A stretch of DNA of 64,000 bases, taken from NCBI RefSeq assembly GCF_004122105.1, contig NZ_SBKN01000001.1, positions 806,001 through 870,000 of the forward strand, written 5' to 3'. Shown here one piece after another: positions 43,475 to 52,777 of the stretch. The DNA is from Flavobacterium stagni. Lineage in GTDB: Bacteria > Bacteroidota > Bacteroidia > Flavobacteriales > Flavobacteriaceae. The notes beneath the pieces were generated by a model, which had not been told where the DNA came from, ran no database searches, and was given only the letters and a program-made list of their open reading frames with translations. The first letter of the stretch is position 1. Each line of letters begins with the position of its first letter. The translations under genes and the position numbers were made by a program.

Positions 43475-46400
43475 TTAGGCTTCTGATTGTAAGCGCGCTG
43501 CTCTGCGATCGCGCAAACGGTATTTAATGCGTTTCACTAAGAAGAACATTACTGGAACAATCACCAAGGTTAAAATGGTAGCATAGGTTAATCCAAAGAT
43601 AATGGTCCACGCTAACGGTCCCCAGAAAATTACGTTGTCCCCACCAATAAAGATATGTGGATTCAAGTCGGTAATTAACGAGAAGAAGTCAAAGTTTAAA
43701 CCAATGGCCAACGGAATTAAACCGAGTACTGCGGTTAATGCTGTTAACAATACCGGACGTAGACGCGATTTTCCTGATTCAATGATAACTTCTTTAATTT
43801 CATCTAAAGTCAAATCATCGTGCGTCTCTGCACCTTTTTCTTCAACTTTTCGGTCCATTAATAAAACAAAGAAGTCCATTAATACGATACCGTTTTTCAC
43901 TACAATTCCCGCCAGCGAGATAATTCCCATCATGGTCATCAAAATCACGAAATCCATATTGGCAATAACATAACCGTAAAACACTCCACTGAAACTCAAC
44001 AATACCGTAAAGAGGATTACCAATGTCTTCGAAATTGAGTTAAACTGCAATACAATAATGATGGTAATACCTGCAATGGCAAGCAAGAAAGCAATATTCA
44101 AGAACGTTTGGTTTTTACCTTGTTCTTCTTGAACTCCTGAGAAGCCATAGGTGATGTTTTTAGGCAACTTATAGCTTTCCATTTGTTGTTTGATTTCTTT
44201 GGTAATCGCATCACCATTGAAACCGGTCAACACATTCGAGTAAATCGTCATTACGCGTTTGTGGTTTTTACGCTTAATCATATTAAACGTCTCCGTTTTC
44301 TTGTTATGCGATACCGCAGCGATAGGCACCTGCATGATTTGTCCATTATTCGGATTACGGAACGTCATCGATTGGTTGAACAAGATGTTTTCGTTTTTAC
44401 GTTGGTCGTCTTGCATACGCATCACGATATTGTAATCGTCATCACCTTCTTTGTAGGTTGAAATTTCTTGTCCGTAGACCGAACGGCGTAAAGTGAATCC
44501 CACTTGACCTGTAGAAATTCCTAAACTTCCTGCATTGGCGCGGTCCACTTGAACTTCAAGCTCCGGACTGTTTTTATTGATGTCTACTTGAAGTTTTTCA
44601 ATACCTTCGATGTTTTTCGAATTGATGTAAGCAATAATCTTTTGGGATTCTGCCAACATTTCATTGTAATCTTCACCTTTCAATTCTAAACTGATTGGGT
44701 ATCCTGCTGGAGGTCCGTTGGAATCTTTTTCAACCGTAACCGTTGCACCGGGAATACCTTTTACCAAACCGCGGATTTCCTCCAATAATTCAGCTGTATT
44801 TACGCCACGTCTAAATTTAAACTCACGGAAATTTACGGTTACTTTTCCTTTGTAAGGCGTTTCATTGGCGGAACCGGCATCCACATTGGGATTACCTGCG
44901 CCCACACCTACTTGAGAAACGATAGATTCAGCAAGATAATTTTCATTATCCGATTTGTCGATGTATTTGTCTAGAATCTTAATGATTTGTTTTTCAACAA
45001 ATAAGGTGGCCTTGTTGGTTTTGTCAATGTCCGTTCCCTGAGGATACTCAATGTAAGTAATGACCTGATTCGGAATATTATCTGGGAAGAACAAAACTTT
45101 TCTCGGGAATACTCCCACCAATACAAAGGATAAGATCAACATTCCGATGATACCGAAAAAGGCATACCACGCTTTTCTTCCGGTAAGGATTTTAGCTAAA
45201 AACACTTTGTATTTTTCTTCCATTCTTGGGAAGAAGCTGTGTTGGAAATCTTGTGTCCATTGGTAAATTTTCACATGATACGCCCACATCATACCCAAAA
45301 CCAAAACAGCAATGTGTCCCATAGATTTCAAGAAAACACCACCTGTAGTGTAACCAGCTACTAAGAAAATTACGGCAGCTATACCTATATATAGGGTGTT
45401 TCTTCGAATGCTCTTTTTGGAAACATTTCGGTCTTCAATATCCATCGAACCACCCGTCATGGCGGCATTCACAACCATCGCCACAAACAAAGAGGCACCT
45501 AAAGTTACCGATAACGTCATCGGGAAGTAAATCATGAATTTACCCATAGTGCCCGGCCATAAGGCAAATGGCAAGAACGCCATTAAGGTTGTTGCTGTTG
45601 AGGAAATTACGGGCCATGCAATTTCGCCAATCCCTAACTTAGATGCTTGGATTCGCGACATTCCTTTCTTCATGTTGGCAAAAACGTTGTCAACCACCAC
45701 AATACCGTCGTCTACTAACATTCCTAGTCCCATTACCAAACCAAACAATACCATCGTATTTAAGGTTTTGCCCATCGAAGCCAACAGTGCAAAAGCAATG
45801 AACATCGACAACGGAATGGCTGCTCCTACGAATAACGAGTTGCGTAATCCCATAGTAAACATCAACACAATCATTACCAAGATAATCCCGAAGATAATGT
45901 GGTTGGATAATTCGTTCACTTGGTGTTCTACGCGTGATGATTGGTCACTCGTAAACTCAATCGATAAGTTTTTTGGCAAATAATTAGCTTGTGCTTCGGT
46001 AACTTTTTCACGAGCTTGTTCGATCGCCGAAATCATGTTTTGACCCGAGCGTTTTTTCACGTTCAGCATCACCACTTCTTTTCCGCGTTCACGGGCGTAG
46101 GTAGTGCGCTCTTTTTCTTTAAAACTAATGGTCGCGATGTCTTTCAAATAAACAGAACCTCCGAAAGATTTTACAATGATGTTGTTCAATTCTGCAGGAT
46201 CTTTCATTTCCCCGATGATACGGATGTTGTTACGCGATCCTTGTGAAATCAAATTTCCTCCAGAAAGCGTCATGTTTTCGTTGCGAACAGTATTTTGAAT
46301 GTCGTCAAAACTCACTTGAGCCGCCGTCATTTTGAAGATATCTACCGCAATTTCCACTTCTTTATTGTCCACACCCAAGATGTCCACCTTTTTCACTTCG

Positions 46401-46942
46401 GGAACTTCTTCGATATCATCCTGAAGTTTTTCCCCAAATTTCTTCAACTGTTGGGCCGTGTAATCGCCTTTTAAGTTGATGTTTAAAATCGGCACTTCTT
46501 CAGAAATGTTCAATTCAAATACGTTGGGTTCGACTTTACTTCCGTTATCCAAATTCGGCCAGTCGGTATCGGCTTTGGCATTGTCAACTTTGTCTTTGAT
46601 TTTTTGTTTGGCCAATTCGATGCCAATTTTATCATCAAATTCAACAATGATCATCCCGTAATCCTGGAACGAACTCGACGTAATTTTGTTAACCCCACTA
46701 ATGTTTTTAAACTCTTTTTCCAGTGGTTTAATGACCAATTTCTCTACGTCTTCTGCGGAATTTCCTGGGAATACAGAGGAGACATAGACTTTGTTTTCAA
46801 TGATTTCAGGGAAATCTTCTCGAGGCATCGAGATGTAGGAGTAAATTCCCGCCACCACGATGATGAAGGTTAGGATGTACACCGTAACTCGGTTGTCCAC
46901 AGCCCAACTGGAGATGCTAAATTCTTTGTTATGTTTGCTCAT
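43475..46942 (-). CDS. RND efflux transporter permease
   Basis: A 1155-residue inner-membrane proton-driven pump of the AcrB/MexB-like RND superfamily. After an N-terminal helix (VTVYILTFIIVVAGIYSY) comes SMPREDFPEI, the periplasmic porter domain, a helix bundle with the proton-relay region GLGMLVDDGIVVVDNVF, a second porter domain and the C-terminal bundle (NGIVLMDFFVLLMD, LLTALTAVLGLIPLA). It is slightly longer than AcrB (about 1050) because of inserted cytoplasmic and loop segments. It is the last gene of the efflux operon, after HlyD, TolC, TetR and YceI. Substrate cannot be told. Confidence 0.95.
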   Translation of the reverse strand: MSKHNKEFSISSWAVDNRVTVYILTFIIVVAGIYSYISMPREDFPEIIENKVYVSSVFPGNSAEDVEKLVIKPLEKEFKNISGVNKITSSSFQDYGMIIVEFDDKIGIELAKQKIKDKVDNAKADTDWPNLDNGSKVEPNVFELNISEEVPILNINLKGDYTAQQLKKFGEKLQDDIEEVPEVKKVDILGVDNKEVEIAVDIFKMTAAQVSFDDIQNTVRNENMTLSGGNLISQGSRNNIRIIGEMKDPAELNNIIVKSFGGSVYLKDIATISFKEKERTTYARERGKEVVMLNVKKRSGQNMISAIEQAREKVTEAQANYLPKNLSIEFTSDQSSRVEHQVNELSNHIIFGIILVMIVLMFTMGLRNSLFVGAAIPLSMFIAFALLASMGKTLNTMVLFGLVMGLGMLVDDGIVVVDNVFANMKKGMSRIQASKLGIGEIAWPVISSTATTLMAFLPFALWPGTMGKFMIYFPMTLSVTLGASLFVAMVVNAAMTGGSMDIEDRNVSKKSIRRNTLYIGIAAVIFLVAGYTTGGVFLKSMGHIAVLVLGMMWAYHVKIYQWTQDFQHSFFPRMEEKYKVFLAKILTGRKAWYAFFGIIGMLILSFVLVGVFPRKVLFFPDNIPNQVITYIEYPQGTDIDKTNKATLFVEKQIIKILDKYIDKSDNENYLAESIVSQVGVGAGNPNVDAGSANETPYKGKVTVNFREFKFRRGVNTAELLEEIRGLVKGIPGATVTVEKDSNGPPAGYPISLELKGEDYNEMLAESQKIIAYINSKNIEGIEKLQVDINKNSPELEVQVDRANAGSLGISTGQVGFTLRRSVYGQEISTYKEGDDDYNIVMRMQDDQRKNENILFNQSMTFRNPNNGQIMQVPIAAVSHNKKTETFNMIKRKNHKRVMTIYSNVLTGFNGDAITKEIKQQMESYKLPKNITYGFSGVQEEQGKNQTFLNIAFLLAIAGITIIIVLQFNSISKTLVILFTVLLSFSGVFYGYVIANMDFVILMTMMGIISLAGIVVKNGIVLMDFFVLLMDRKVEEKGAETHDDLTLDEIKEVIIESGKSRLRPVLLTALTAVLGLIPLAIGLNFDFFSLITDLNPHIFIGGDNVIFWGPLAWTIIFGLTYATILTLVIVPVMFFLVKRIKYRLRDRRAARLQSEA

Positions 46943-46971
46943 ATTTGTTGTAATGAGTTGATTTTATATGA

Positions 46972-48114
46972 TTAAAAATTCAATTTCATTCCTTCTGAAA
47001 TCGTATTCACACCGTCTGTTACAATCAATTCCTCAGCAGCTAAACCACTTAAGATTTCAGTGAAATTATCCGACGATTGTCCTGTTTTTACAACCACTTT
47101 TTTCGCTTTAGCGGTTTTTCCGTTGACTTCTGAAGCTACATAAACATAACTTTCACCATTCGCGTCTTTTTGAATAACATTGGTAGGGACTACTAATGCC
47201 TTTTTATTTACATAATCAATGATGCGTAATTTCGCCACTTGATTCGGGCGTAGCAATCCTTGTGGGTTGGGTACAGTTACTTCGATACCGAAACTACGGT
47301 TGCTTGGGTTGATGAAATTCCCCACTTGGCGCACTTTTCCTTTGTAGGTTTTTCCTAAAGAAGTTAAGAAAACATCCACTTCGGTACCCACTTTTAATTT
47401 GCCTACATAGGTTTCTGGAACAGTTGTAGAAACATACATGTTACTCACATTTACAATGCGCATTAACCCTTGAGCACTTGGCGAAACTACTTGTCCTTTT
47501 TCTACAAAAACTTCATCAATGGTTCCTGTAAAGGGAGCGCGAATGATCGTTTTTGCTAATTGTGCTTTCAATTGTGCGACTCCTTTTTGAGCCGTAATCA
47601 TATTGGTTTGGGCTTGCAAATACTGCATTTCCGATCCAATTTTTTTGTCCCAAAGATTTTTCTGACGGTCAAAATTGGTTTTTGCTAAGGCATATTGATT
47701 TTCTAAACTTGCCAATTGCTGACTCAAACCGGCATCGTCTACACGACCTAAAACTTGCCCTTTGCTTACGTGCTGACCCGCTTTCGCATTAAGTGACACA
47801 AGTGTTCCACTAAATTCAGGTTGGATCAAGATGTTTTCTTTAGTGTCAACATTACCTTGCACTTCTAAGTAATGGTTAAAAACGGTGTCTTTTACCGCTT
47901 GAACACTAACCAACGCTTCGTCTACTTTAACGTTCAGTTCAGTCAATGCTGCGTCGATCTTGTTGATGTCTGCTTGCAAAGCGGCTTTTTTTAACTGCAA
48001 TTCTTTTGCGTTTTTAGCTTCAATTAAGGCGTCAATGTTGCCCGAAGCGTCTTCTTTTTTACCACAAGCTACTAATAGTGTTGTGACTAAAACAAGGGTG
48101 ATATATTTTTTCAT
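46972..48114 (-). CDS. Efflux periplasmic adaptor (HlyD/AcrA family lipoprotein)
   Basis: A 380-residue membrane-fusion protein bridging the RND pump and the TolC channel. VTTLLVAC gives lipidated Cys17. An N-terminal coiled coil (about 25-75) is followed by a lipoyl/hairpin region (VSLNAKAGQHVSKGQVLGRVD), an alpha-helical hairpin (about 130-185), and beta-barrel domains (FTGTIDEVFVEKGQVVSPSA, FGIEVTVPNPQGLLRPNQVAKL). Twenty bases after the TolC gene and 29 before the permease. Confidence 0.95.
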   Translation of the reverse strand: MKKYITLVLVTTLLVACGKKEDASGNIDALIEAKNAKELQLKKAALQADINKIDAALTELNVKVDEALVSVQAVKDTVFNHYLEVQGNVDTKENILIQPEFSGTLVSLNAKAGQHVSKGQVLGRVDDAGLSQQLASLENQYALAKTNFDRQKNLWDKKIGSEMQYLQAQTNMITAQKGVAQLKAQLAKTIIRAPFTGTIDEVFVEKGQVVSPSAQGLMRIVNVSNMYVSTTVPETYVGKLKVGTEVDVFLTSLGKTYKGKVRQVGNFINPSNRSFGIEVTVPNPQGLLRPNQVAKLRIIDYVNKKALVVPTNVIQKDANGESYVYVASEVNGKTAKAKKVVVKTGQSSDNFTEILSGLAAEELIVTDGVNTISEGMKLNF

Positions 48115-48133
48115 GGATATAGGGAGTATTTAT

Positions 48134-49474
48134 TTAGTTTTTATTGAGTAATTTTTCTAATGCTGCTCTCTTGGTAATCACGTCTACCATCGCTTGTAGA
48201 TAGGTTTGTTGTGCCGTGTACAATTGGCGTTGTGCGTCGGTAAGGTCAAAACTCGAGGTCAAACCTTCTTTGAATTTCACTTGGTTTTTCGATTCGATGC
48301 GTTCTGCCAAATTCAAATTGTTTTTGGAGGTGCCCAACTGTTCCAAACTGAACTCATAATCGCTTTTTGCTTTTTCAAATTGTAGTTTTAACTTTTGTTC
48401 CGTTTCTGTTAGTCGAGTTTTCGATTGCTCCACAGCAATTTTTGCTTGTTGGGTACGAGCACTTCGCCCTAAACTACTGAAAATTGGAACAGTTAATCCA
48501 ACACCTAAATTGGAATAATTAAACCACTGTTGGTCTGAATTAAAAAACGTGAATTTATTTCCGAAGGAATTGGCTCCAAAGTTTACTTGAGCACCCAAAG
48601 AGGGTAATGCTTTACTTTTTTCCAATTTCAACAACAACTCAGAACTGGTTAAGGTATTTTGACCAATTTGATAATCAATGTTGTTTTTTACCTCAAATTG
48701 TTCTTTTAAAATCGCCAAATCCATGTTGGTTTGGGTCAGATAATCTAGTTTATCTTTTAAAGTAAGTTGGTCTTCCAAATTTACACCTAAAACTAATTTT
48801 AACATATCTAAGGCGATACGTTTTTGGCGTTTTACATTCTCCAAAGCGCTATTCACTGAAGCTAATGTGATTTGTAACTGCTCCACATTTTCCTCTTCTG
48901 TGAATCCGTTTTTGTAGATTTCACGGGTATCGTTTAAGGTTTTTTCCAAAGCCGCTTTGTTGCGTTCGAAAATCACGATACTCTCATCCGCTAAAAGCAC
49001 ATTGCCATACGAAGTAGTCACGATTTCGCGCAATTCTTGGTTGGTTTTTACTTTCGCATTTTCAGAAATTTTTAAATACGTTTTAGCGGATTGTAAACCT
49101 ACTAAATAGGAGCCGTCAAAAATCAACTGACTAAGCGTTAACGCCGCATTCATATTGTGTTTGGTTCCAAAAGTAACCGGAATGAATTCGCCCGGTTGTC
49201 CTCCAAAAAATTCAGCAGGAATTAACGATTTCTGTAATTTAAAATTGTCTTGATAGTTGACACTGCCACTGATTTGAGGTAACCCCATTGTGGTGGTTTC
49301 CCATTTTTTCTTTTTGGCCGCCTCCACATCACGGTTGGCATTGATCGCCGAATAATTATGCTGAATAGCATGATCAATGGCTTCTTTTAAAGAAAACGCA
49401 TACGACTGCGGCTGTTCTTGTGCCATGAGTGCCATCGGGAGCATGAGGAGAATTGCATAGAGTTTAGTTCTCAT
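48134..49474 (-). CDS. TolC family outer-membrane efflux protein
   Basis: A 446-residue outer-membrane channel. Signal peptide MRTKLYAILLMLPMALMAQ; two OEP repeats of long helices follow (SLKEAIDHAIQHNYSAINA at the start, FKEGLTSSFDLTDAQRQLYTAQQTYLQA near the end, the latter only in part here: GLTSSFDLTDAQRQLY). It completes the tripartite pump. It begins 11 bases after tetR. Confidence 0.95.
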   Translation of the reverse strand: MRTKLYAILLMLPMALMAQEQPQSYAFSLKEAIDHAIQHNYSAINANRDVEAAKKKKWETTTMGLPQISGSVNYQDNFKLQKSLIPAEFFGGQPGEFIPVTFGTKHNMNAALTLSQLIFDGSYLVGLQSAKTYLKISENAKVKTNQELREIVTTSYGNVLLADESIVIFERNKAALEKTLNDTREIYKNGFTEEENVEQLQITLASVNSALENVKRQKRIALDMLKLVLGVNLEDQLTLKDKLDYLTQTNMDLAILKEQFEVKNNIDYQIGQNTLTSSELLLKLEKSKALPSLGAQVNFGANSFGNKFTFFNSDQQWFNYSNLGVGLTVPIFSSLGRSARTQQAKIAVEQSKTRLTETEQKLKLQFEKAKSDYEFSLEQLGTSKNNLNLAERIESKNQVKFKEGLTSSFDLTDAQRQLYTAQQTYLQAMVDVITKRAALEKLLNKN

Positions 49475-49485
49475 GAGATTGATGA

Positions 49486-50079
49486 TTAAGTATGGATTGA
49501 TAATTGTTTTTCTAATTCTACTAAGCCCGCCGATGTAGCGATGGCTCGGGTGTGGTATTCTAAGGCTTTGGCTTCCAATTCATACGCCTCTTTTTCGAGC
49601 ATTGTATTGCCGTTGATGTCAAAAATCAAGGTGTAATAAAACCGAACAGCAGCATCAACATCCACATTTTCACGGTACAAACCTTCGGATATTCCTTTTT
49701 CAATATTGCTGCGAAACATGTGGCGACAATCTTCCATTTCATTGACAATCAATTTGTCATAAATTTCAGGATAGTGCTTTTTCAATTGATAAGCAGGTGA
49801 ATGATCAAAGGTTTGAAACATTTCTTTGAACATGTTGCGCATTTCAAAATTCTCTTCAATAGCATTGTAGTTGCGGGCAACCACTTCGTCCATTAGGGTG
49901 TGAATTTTTTGATGAATGACTTCTGTGCCTTCTTCAATCAACGCTTCTTTGTTGCTGAAGTATTTGTAAATCGTTTTTTTCGAAATACACATCTCACAGG
50001 CAATATCATCCATTGTAACACTTTTGAAGCCTAACTTCAAAAACATCTCCGTTGCCTTTTTGATGATTTTTTCTTTCAT
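49486..50079 (-). CDS. TetR/AcrR family transcriptional regulator
   Basis: A 197-residue repressor. The N-terminal helix-turn-helix is VTMDDIACEMCISKKTIYKYFSNKEAL (core DDIACEMCISKKTIYKYF), typical TetR. The C-terminal ligand domain is unknown. It sits inside the efflux operon it most probably controls: the operon promoter contains a perfect 10-base inverted repeat (50614-50641). Autoregulation and derepression by a pump substrate are inferred. Two bases after the YceI gene. Confidence 0.93.
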   Translation of the reverse strand: MKEKIIKKATEMFLKLGFKSVTMDDIACEMCISKKTIYKYFSNKEALIEEGTEVIHQKIHTLMDEVVARNYNAIEENFEMRNMFKEMFQTFDHSPAYQLKKHYPEIYDKLIVNEMEDCRHMFRSNIEKGISEGLYRENVDVDAAVRFYYTLIFDINGNTMLEKEAYELEAKALEYHTRAIATSAGLVELEKQLSIHT

Positions 50080-50081
50080 AA

Positions 50082-50573
50082 TTATTGCGCTAAAGCATAT
50101 TGTGTAAATTCCAAATGTGCGGTCAAATTAATGTGTTGTCCTAATGGAAATCCATCAATCATAATGGGTTCGTGATCGTTCCAACCAAACTCTCTTTTGG
50201 TCAATGTGCCATAAATTTCAAATCCGGCCTTATTGATCCCGTTTTCTTGTGTCAATGATGTCAACACAGCTTCCATTTCAACCATCTTACTCACATTGTT
50301 CATCGTGAGTATACCTTTTATGAAATTGATATTGGCATTGATTTTTTGAAAACCAACCGACTTGAAACTGATTTTTGGGGAAAAGGTCGAACGTTGGTTC
50401 GGACTCAAATCCAAATCAAATTCGATGGTCGCGTCGGTTAACGCATCATTTTCTATATGAATGGATCCTTGTGTTGAGGTAATGGTGCTGTTCAAATAAC
50501 GCCCTACTCTTCGTCGGGGCTTGATGAGAACATCTGAAGCAGCCGTGTCTATGGTCCAAAATGCATGTTGCAT
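50082..50573 (-). CDS. YceI-family protein, first gene of the efflux operon
   Basis: A 163-residue YceI-like lipocalin-fold protein (FWTIDTAASDVLIKPRRR, DLDLSPNQRS, GTLTKREFGWND and HINLTAHLEF match the family). YceI proteins bind isoprenoid-type lipids in a barrel. Unlike E. coli YceI it has no signal peptide (the protein starts MQHAFWTID), so it should be cytoplasmic. It leads a five-gene efflux operon, so it may act as a cytoplasmic ligand handler or stress protein; this is inference. Start ATG at 50573, about 30 bases after the -7 box. Confidence 0.88.
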   Translation of the reverse strand: MQHAFWTIDTAASDVLIKPRRRVGRYLNSTITSTQGSIHIENDALTDATIEFDLDLSPNQRSTFSPKISFKSVGFQKINANINFIKGILTMNNVSKMVEMEAVLTSLTQENGINKAGFEIYGTLTKREFGWNDHEPIMIDGFPLGQHINLTAHLEFTQYALAQ

Positions 50574-50601
50574 AAGTGTGTCCTTTTTACGATTTCGGCT
50601 A

Positions 50602-50609
50602 CAAATGTA
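50602..50609 (-). promoter_or_regulatory. Promoter -7 box (TACATTTG) of the efflux operon
   Basis: TACATTTG on the minus strand is an exact TAnnTTTG match, 29 bases before the YceI start. The upstream -33 region overlaps the TetR operator candidate. Confidence 0.7.
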
Positions 50610-50613
50610 AAAT

Positions 50614-50641
50614 GGAAACTTTTAATACTAAAAAAGTTTCC
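50614..50641. promoter_or_regulatory. Candidate TetR operator
   Basis: GGAAACTTTT and AAAAGTTTCC are perfect 10-base inverted repeats around an eight-base spacer. The site lies directly upstream of the -7 box, between it and the -33 region, where bound TetR would block RNA polymerase. The tetR gene is the second gene of this operon. Confidence 0.75.
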
Positions 50642-50711
50642 GTGTTCTTAACAGAAATTTAACGTTGGACATTTTTGAAGAATTTATGAAGTGTTTCGTG
50701 ACGGAATTCCT

Positions 50712-50719
50712 TAGTTTTG
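50712..50719 (+). promoter_or_regulatory. Promoter -7 box (TAGTTTTG) of the polyprenyl synthetase gene
   Basis: TAGTTTTG matches TAnnTTTG 21 bases before the ATG at 50741. Because it covers the in-frame TTG at 50717, that earlier start is unlikely. Confidence 0.55.
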
Positions 50720-50740
50720 TCGGAATTAATTTTGAAGCAC

Positions 50741-51715
50741 ATGCAATCTTTAGCGCATTATCAATCACTTATCGCGGATTATTTTGAAACTTCATCCGTA
50801 GTGAAAGAGCCAAAAAATCTCTACGAACCCATTCAATATATTCTTTCCTTAGGTGGTAAAAGAATCCGTCCCGTACTCACGTTGATGGCGACTGAGGTTT
50901 TTGGAGAAGATTGCAAAAAAGCTTTAGCAGCTGCTACTGCTGTAGAAGTGTTTCATAATTTTTCCTTAGTGCATGACGATATCATGGATGATGCCCCGCT
51001 GCGTCGTGGTCATGAAACGGTACATGAAAAATGGAACATCAATACAGGCATCCTTTCCGGTGATGCCATGCTGATTTTAGCCTACCAACATTTTGAAGAA
51101 TATGAACCCGCTGTATTTCGGGATTTGGCCAAATTGTTCAGTAAAACGGCAATCGAAGTCTGCGAAGGACAACAATACGATGTCGATTTTGAAACCCGCG
51201 ATGATGTTACTTTGGATGAGTATTTGAAAATGATCGAATACAAAACCGCTGTGCTTGTTGGTGCTGCCTTGAAAATGGGTGCTATCGTGGCGCAAACATC
51301 CAAAGAAAATGCCGATTTAATCTATGATTTTGGTCGAAATTTAGGCATCGCCTTTCAATTGCAAGACGATTATCTCGATGCCTTCGGAGATCCCGAAGTA
51401 TTTGGAAAACAAGTGGGCGGCGATATTATCGAAAACAAAAAAACAGTGCTTTACCTCAAAGCGCTGGAGTTTGCCAATGAAGCAACCCGCGAACAATTGA
51501 TGCAGTTGTATTCCATTCAACCTGTTGACCCAACGGATAAAATAGAATCCATTAAAAGTCTTTTTGAATCAACAGGCGCCGTAGCTGCAACACGTGAAGC
51601 TATTGAATCCTACACCGCAAAAGCTTTTCAATGTTTGGACCAGTTGCAAATTAGCAGTGAAGCCAAAGCGATCTTGCACGCCTTCGGTTTGCAATTAATG
51701 GGTCGAAACGCCTAG
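50741..51715 (+). CDS. Polyprenyl diphosphate synthase
   Basis: A 324-residue trans-isoprenyl diphosphate synthase that joins isopentenyl diphosphate units. First Asp-rich motif: LVHDDIMDDAPLRRG; second: LQDDYLDAFGD; GGKRIRPVLTL is the substrate Arg/Lys region. FHNFSLVHDD gives Phe at -5 and Ser at -4 before the first motif, features that tune chain length, but product length (farnesyl, geranylgeranyl or longer) cannot be fixed by eye. Operon with the next genes: a membrane protein starts four bases after its stop. Carotenoid or menaquinone precursors are likely uses. Confidence 0.92.
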   Translation: MQSLAHYQSLIADYFETSSVVKEPKNLYEPIQYILSLGGKRIRPVLTLMATEVFGEDCKKALAAATAVEVFHNFSLVHDDIMDDAPLRRGHETVHEKWNINTGILSGDAMLILAYQHFEEYEPAVFRDLAKLFSKTAIEVCEGQQYDVDFETRDDVTLDEYLKMIEYKTAVLVGAALKMGAIVAQTSKENADLIYDFGRNLGIAFQLQDDYLDAFGDPEVFGKQVGGDIIENKKTVLYLKALEFANEATREQLMQLYSIQPVDPTDKIESIKSLFESTGAVAATREAIESYTAKAFQCLDQLQISSEAKAILHAFGLQLMGRNA

Positions 51716-51719
51716 TCAA

Positions 51720-52409
51720 GTGGCCATAGCCTGTTTTCCATCCCATCGGTTTTTTGTTGGAATCGCTATTTTTTTCTTTGTATTTACCTCATTCGCGCTA
51801 GCCCTCGAATCGGGAAATTTTTCCACCCAGGGTCGCGAATGGACCAACGGTTTGGTCATCGTTTATTTTGCAGGATTGGTTTGCCTTGTTTCCCAACCTT
51901 TGCGATGGTTAATGGTGCACATGGTTTGGCTTTCTTATTTGGGCGAACTCTTGTTTTGCGAACTTTTACATTGGTATTCTTACCGTACGACAGGCATTCC
52001 GCTATATGTGCCTTTCGGACATGCACTAGTGTATGCAACAGGGTATATTTTAGCGCAACAACCGGTGTTCATTCGGCAAGAGCGTTCCATTCGTAAAATT
52101 TTCATTGTGCTATTTTCTAGCGCATTTTTAGGAATTGGTCTTTTTTTAAAGGATTATTTTACGCTGGTTTTAGGATTGTTGTTTTTTCTTTTACTTCGAA
52201 GAAAACGATGGCAAAATCTCTATTTTTTTATTGCGGTTTGTGTTATCTTTATCGAACTCGTAGGCACCTATTTTCAATGTTGGACCTGGAAGCCCAACGT
52301 TTGGGGATTGCCCACTTGTAACCCGCCCATTGGGGCCGTATTTTTATATGCTGGCGGCGATGTATTGCTCGCCAAAATAGTACAAAAAGTAAATAAAATA
52401 AACGTGTAA
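51720..52409 (+). CDS. Unknown integral membrane protein linked to isoprenoid synthesis
   Basis: A 229-residue protein with about seven hydrophobic helices and a GTG start four bases after the synthase stop (translational coupling). I do not recognise the family. A conserved-looking Cys/Trp/Pro/Gly segment stands out near the C-terminus, GTYFQCWTWKPNVWGLPTCN, followed by PPIGAVFLYAGGD; such dense special residues in a membrane-embedded loop suggest a functional site. Close linkage to a polyprenyl synthase suggests a role with a prenyl lipid (transfer, cyclisation or carotenoid step), which is inference only. Inner membrane. Confidence 0.8.
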   Translation: MAIACFPSHRFFVGIAIFFFVFTSFALALESGNFSTQGREWTNGLVIVYFAGLVCLVSQPLRWLMVHMVWLSYLGELLFCELLHWYSYRTTGIPLYVPFGHALVYATGYILAQQPVFIRQERSIRKIFIVLFSSAFLGIGLFLKDYFTLVLGLLFFLLLRRKRWQNLYFFIAVCVIFIELVGTYFQCWTWKPNVWGLPTCNPPIGAVFLYAGGDVLLAKIVQKVNKINV

Positions 52410-52423
52410 AGAATGCTATTGAA

Positions 52424-52777
52424 ATGCAATTTATAGCTCCCATATCAACCGATTTATTGCTCGATGAAGCGACTCGAGACGGCCTTTATCTCAAACTCAT
52501 TGAACAAATCAACAAGGATTTTAATTTTGCCAATGAAGCGGTAGATTTTCATGCATCGACTACTCCCCATGAATTGAAAATTCAGTTGCATGAAAAAGTC
52601 TTTCGACTCATTCAACACAAATATGCCGAACTCTTAAATCTGCTTTACATTATTGATGTTCCCGAGGATAATCTTAAACAACTTGATGGCGCAGATACCG
52701 TGGAATTGGCCGAACAAATTGCTTTTTTAATTTTAAAAAGAGAATGGATGAAAGTGTGGTTTCGTGCCCATTATTAG
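52424..52777 (+). CDS. Conserved hypothetical cytoplasmic protein
   Basis: A 117-residue, mainly helical acidic protein without signal peptide or membrane segment. I do not recognise it, but the motif-like ends MQFIAPISTDLLLDEATRD and AEQIAFLILKREWMKVWFRA look like a real compact domain. It is 14 bases downstream of the membrane protein on the same strand and overlaps the convergent barrel gene by four bases. No function can be assigned. Confidence 0.75.
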   Translation: MQFIAPISTDLLLDEATRDGLYLKLIEQINKDFNFANEAVDFHASTTPHELKIQLHEKVFRLIQHKYAELLNLLYIIDVPEDNLKQLDGADTVELAEQIAFLILKREWMKVWFRAHY

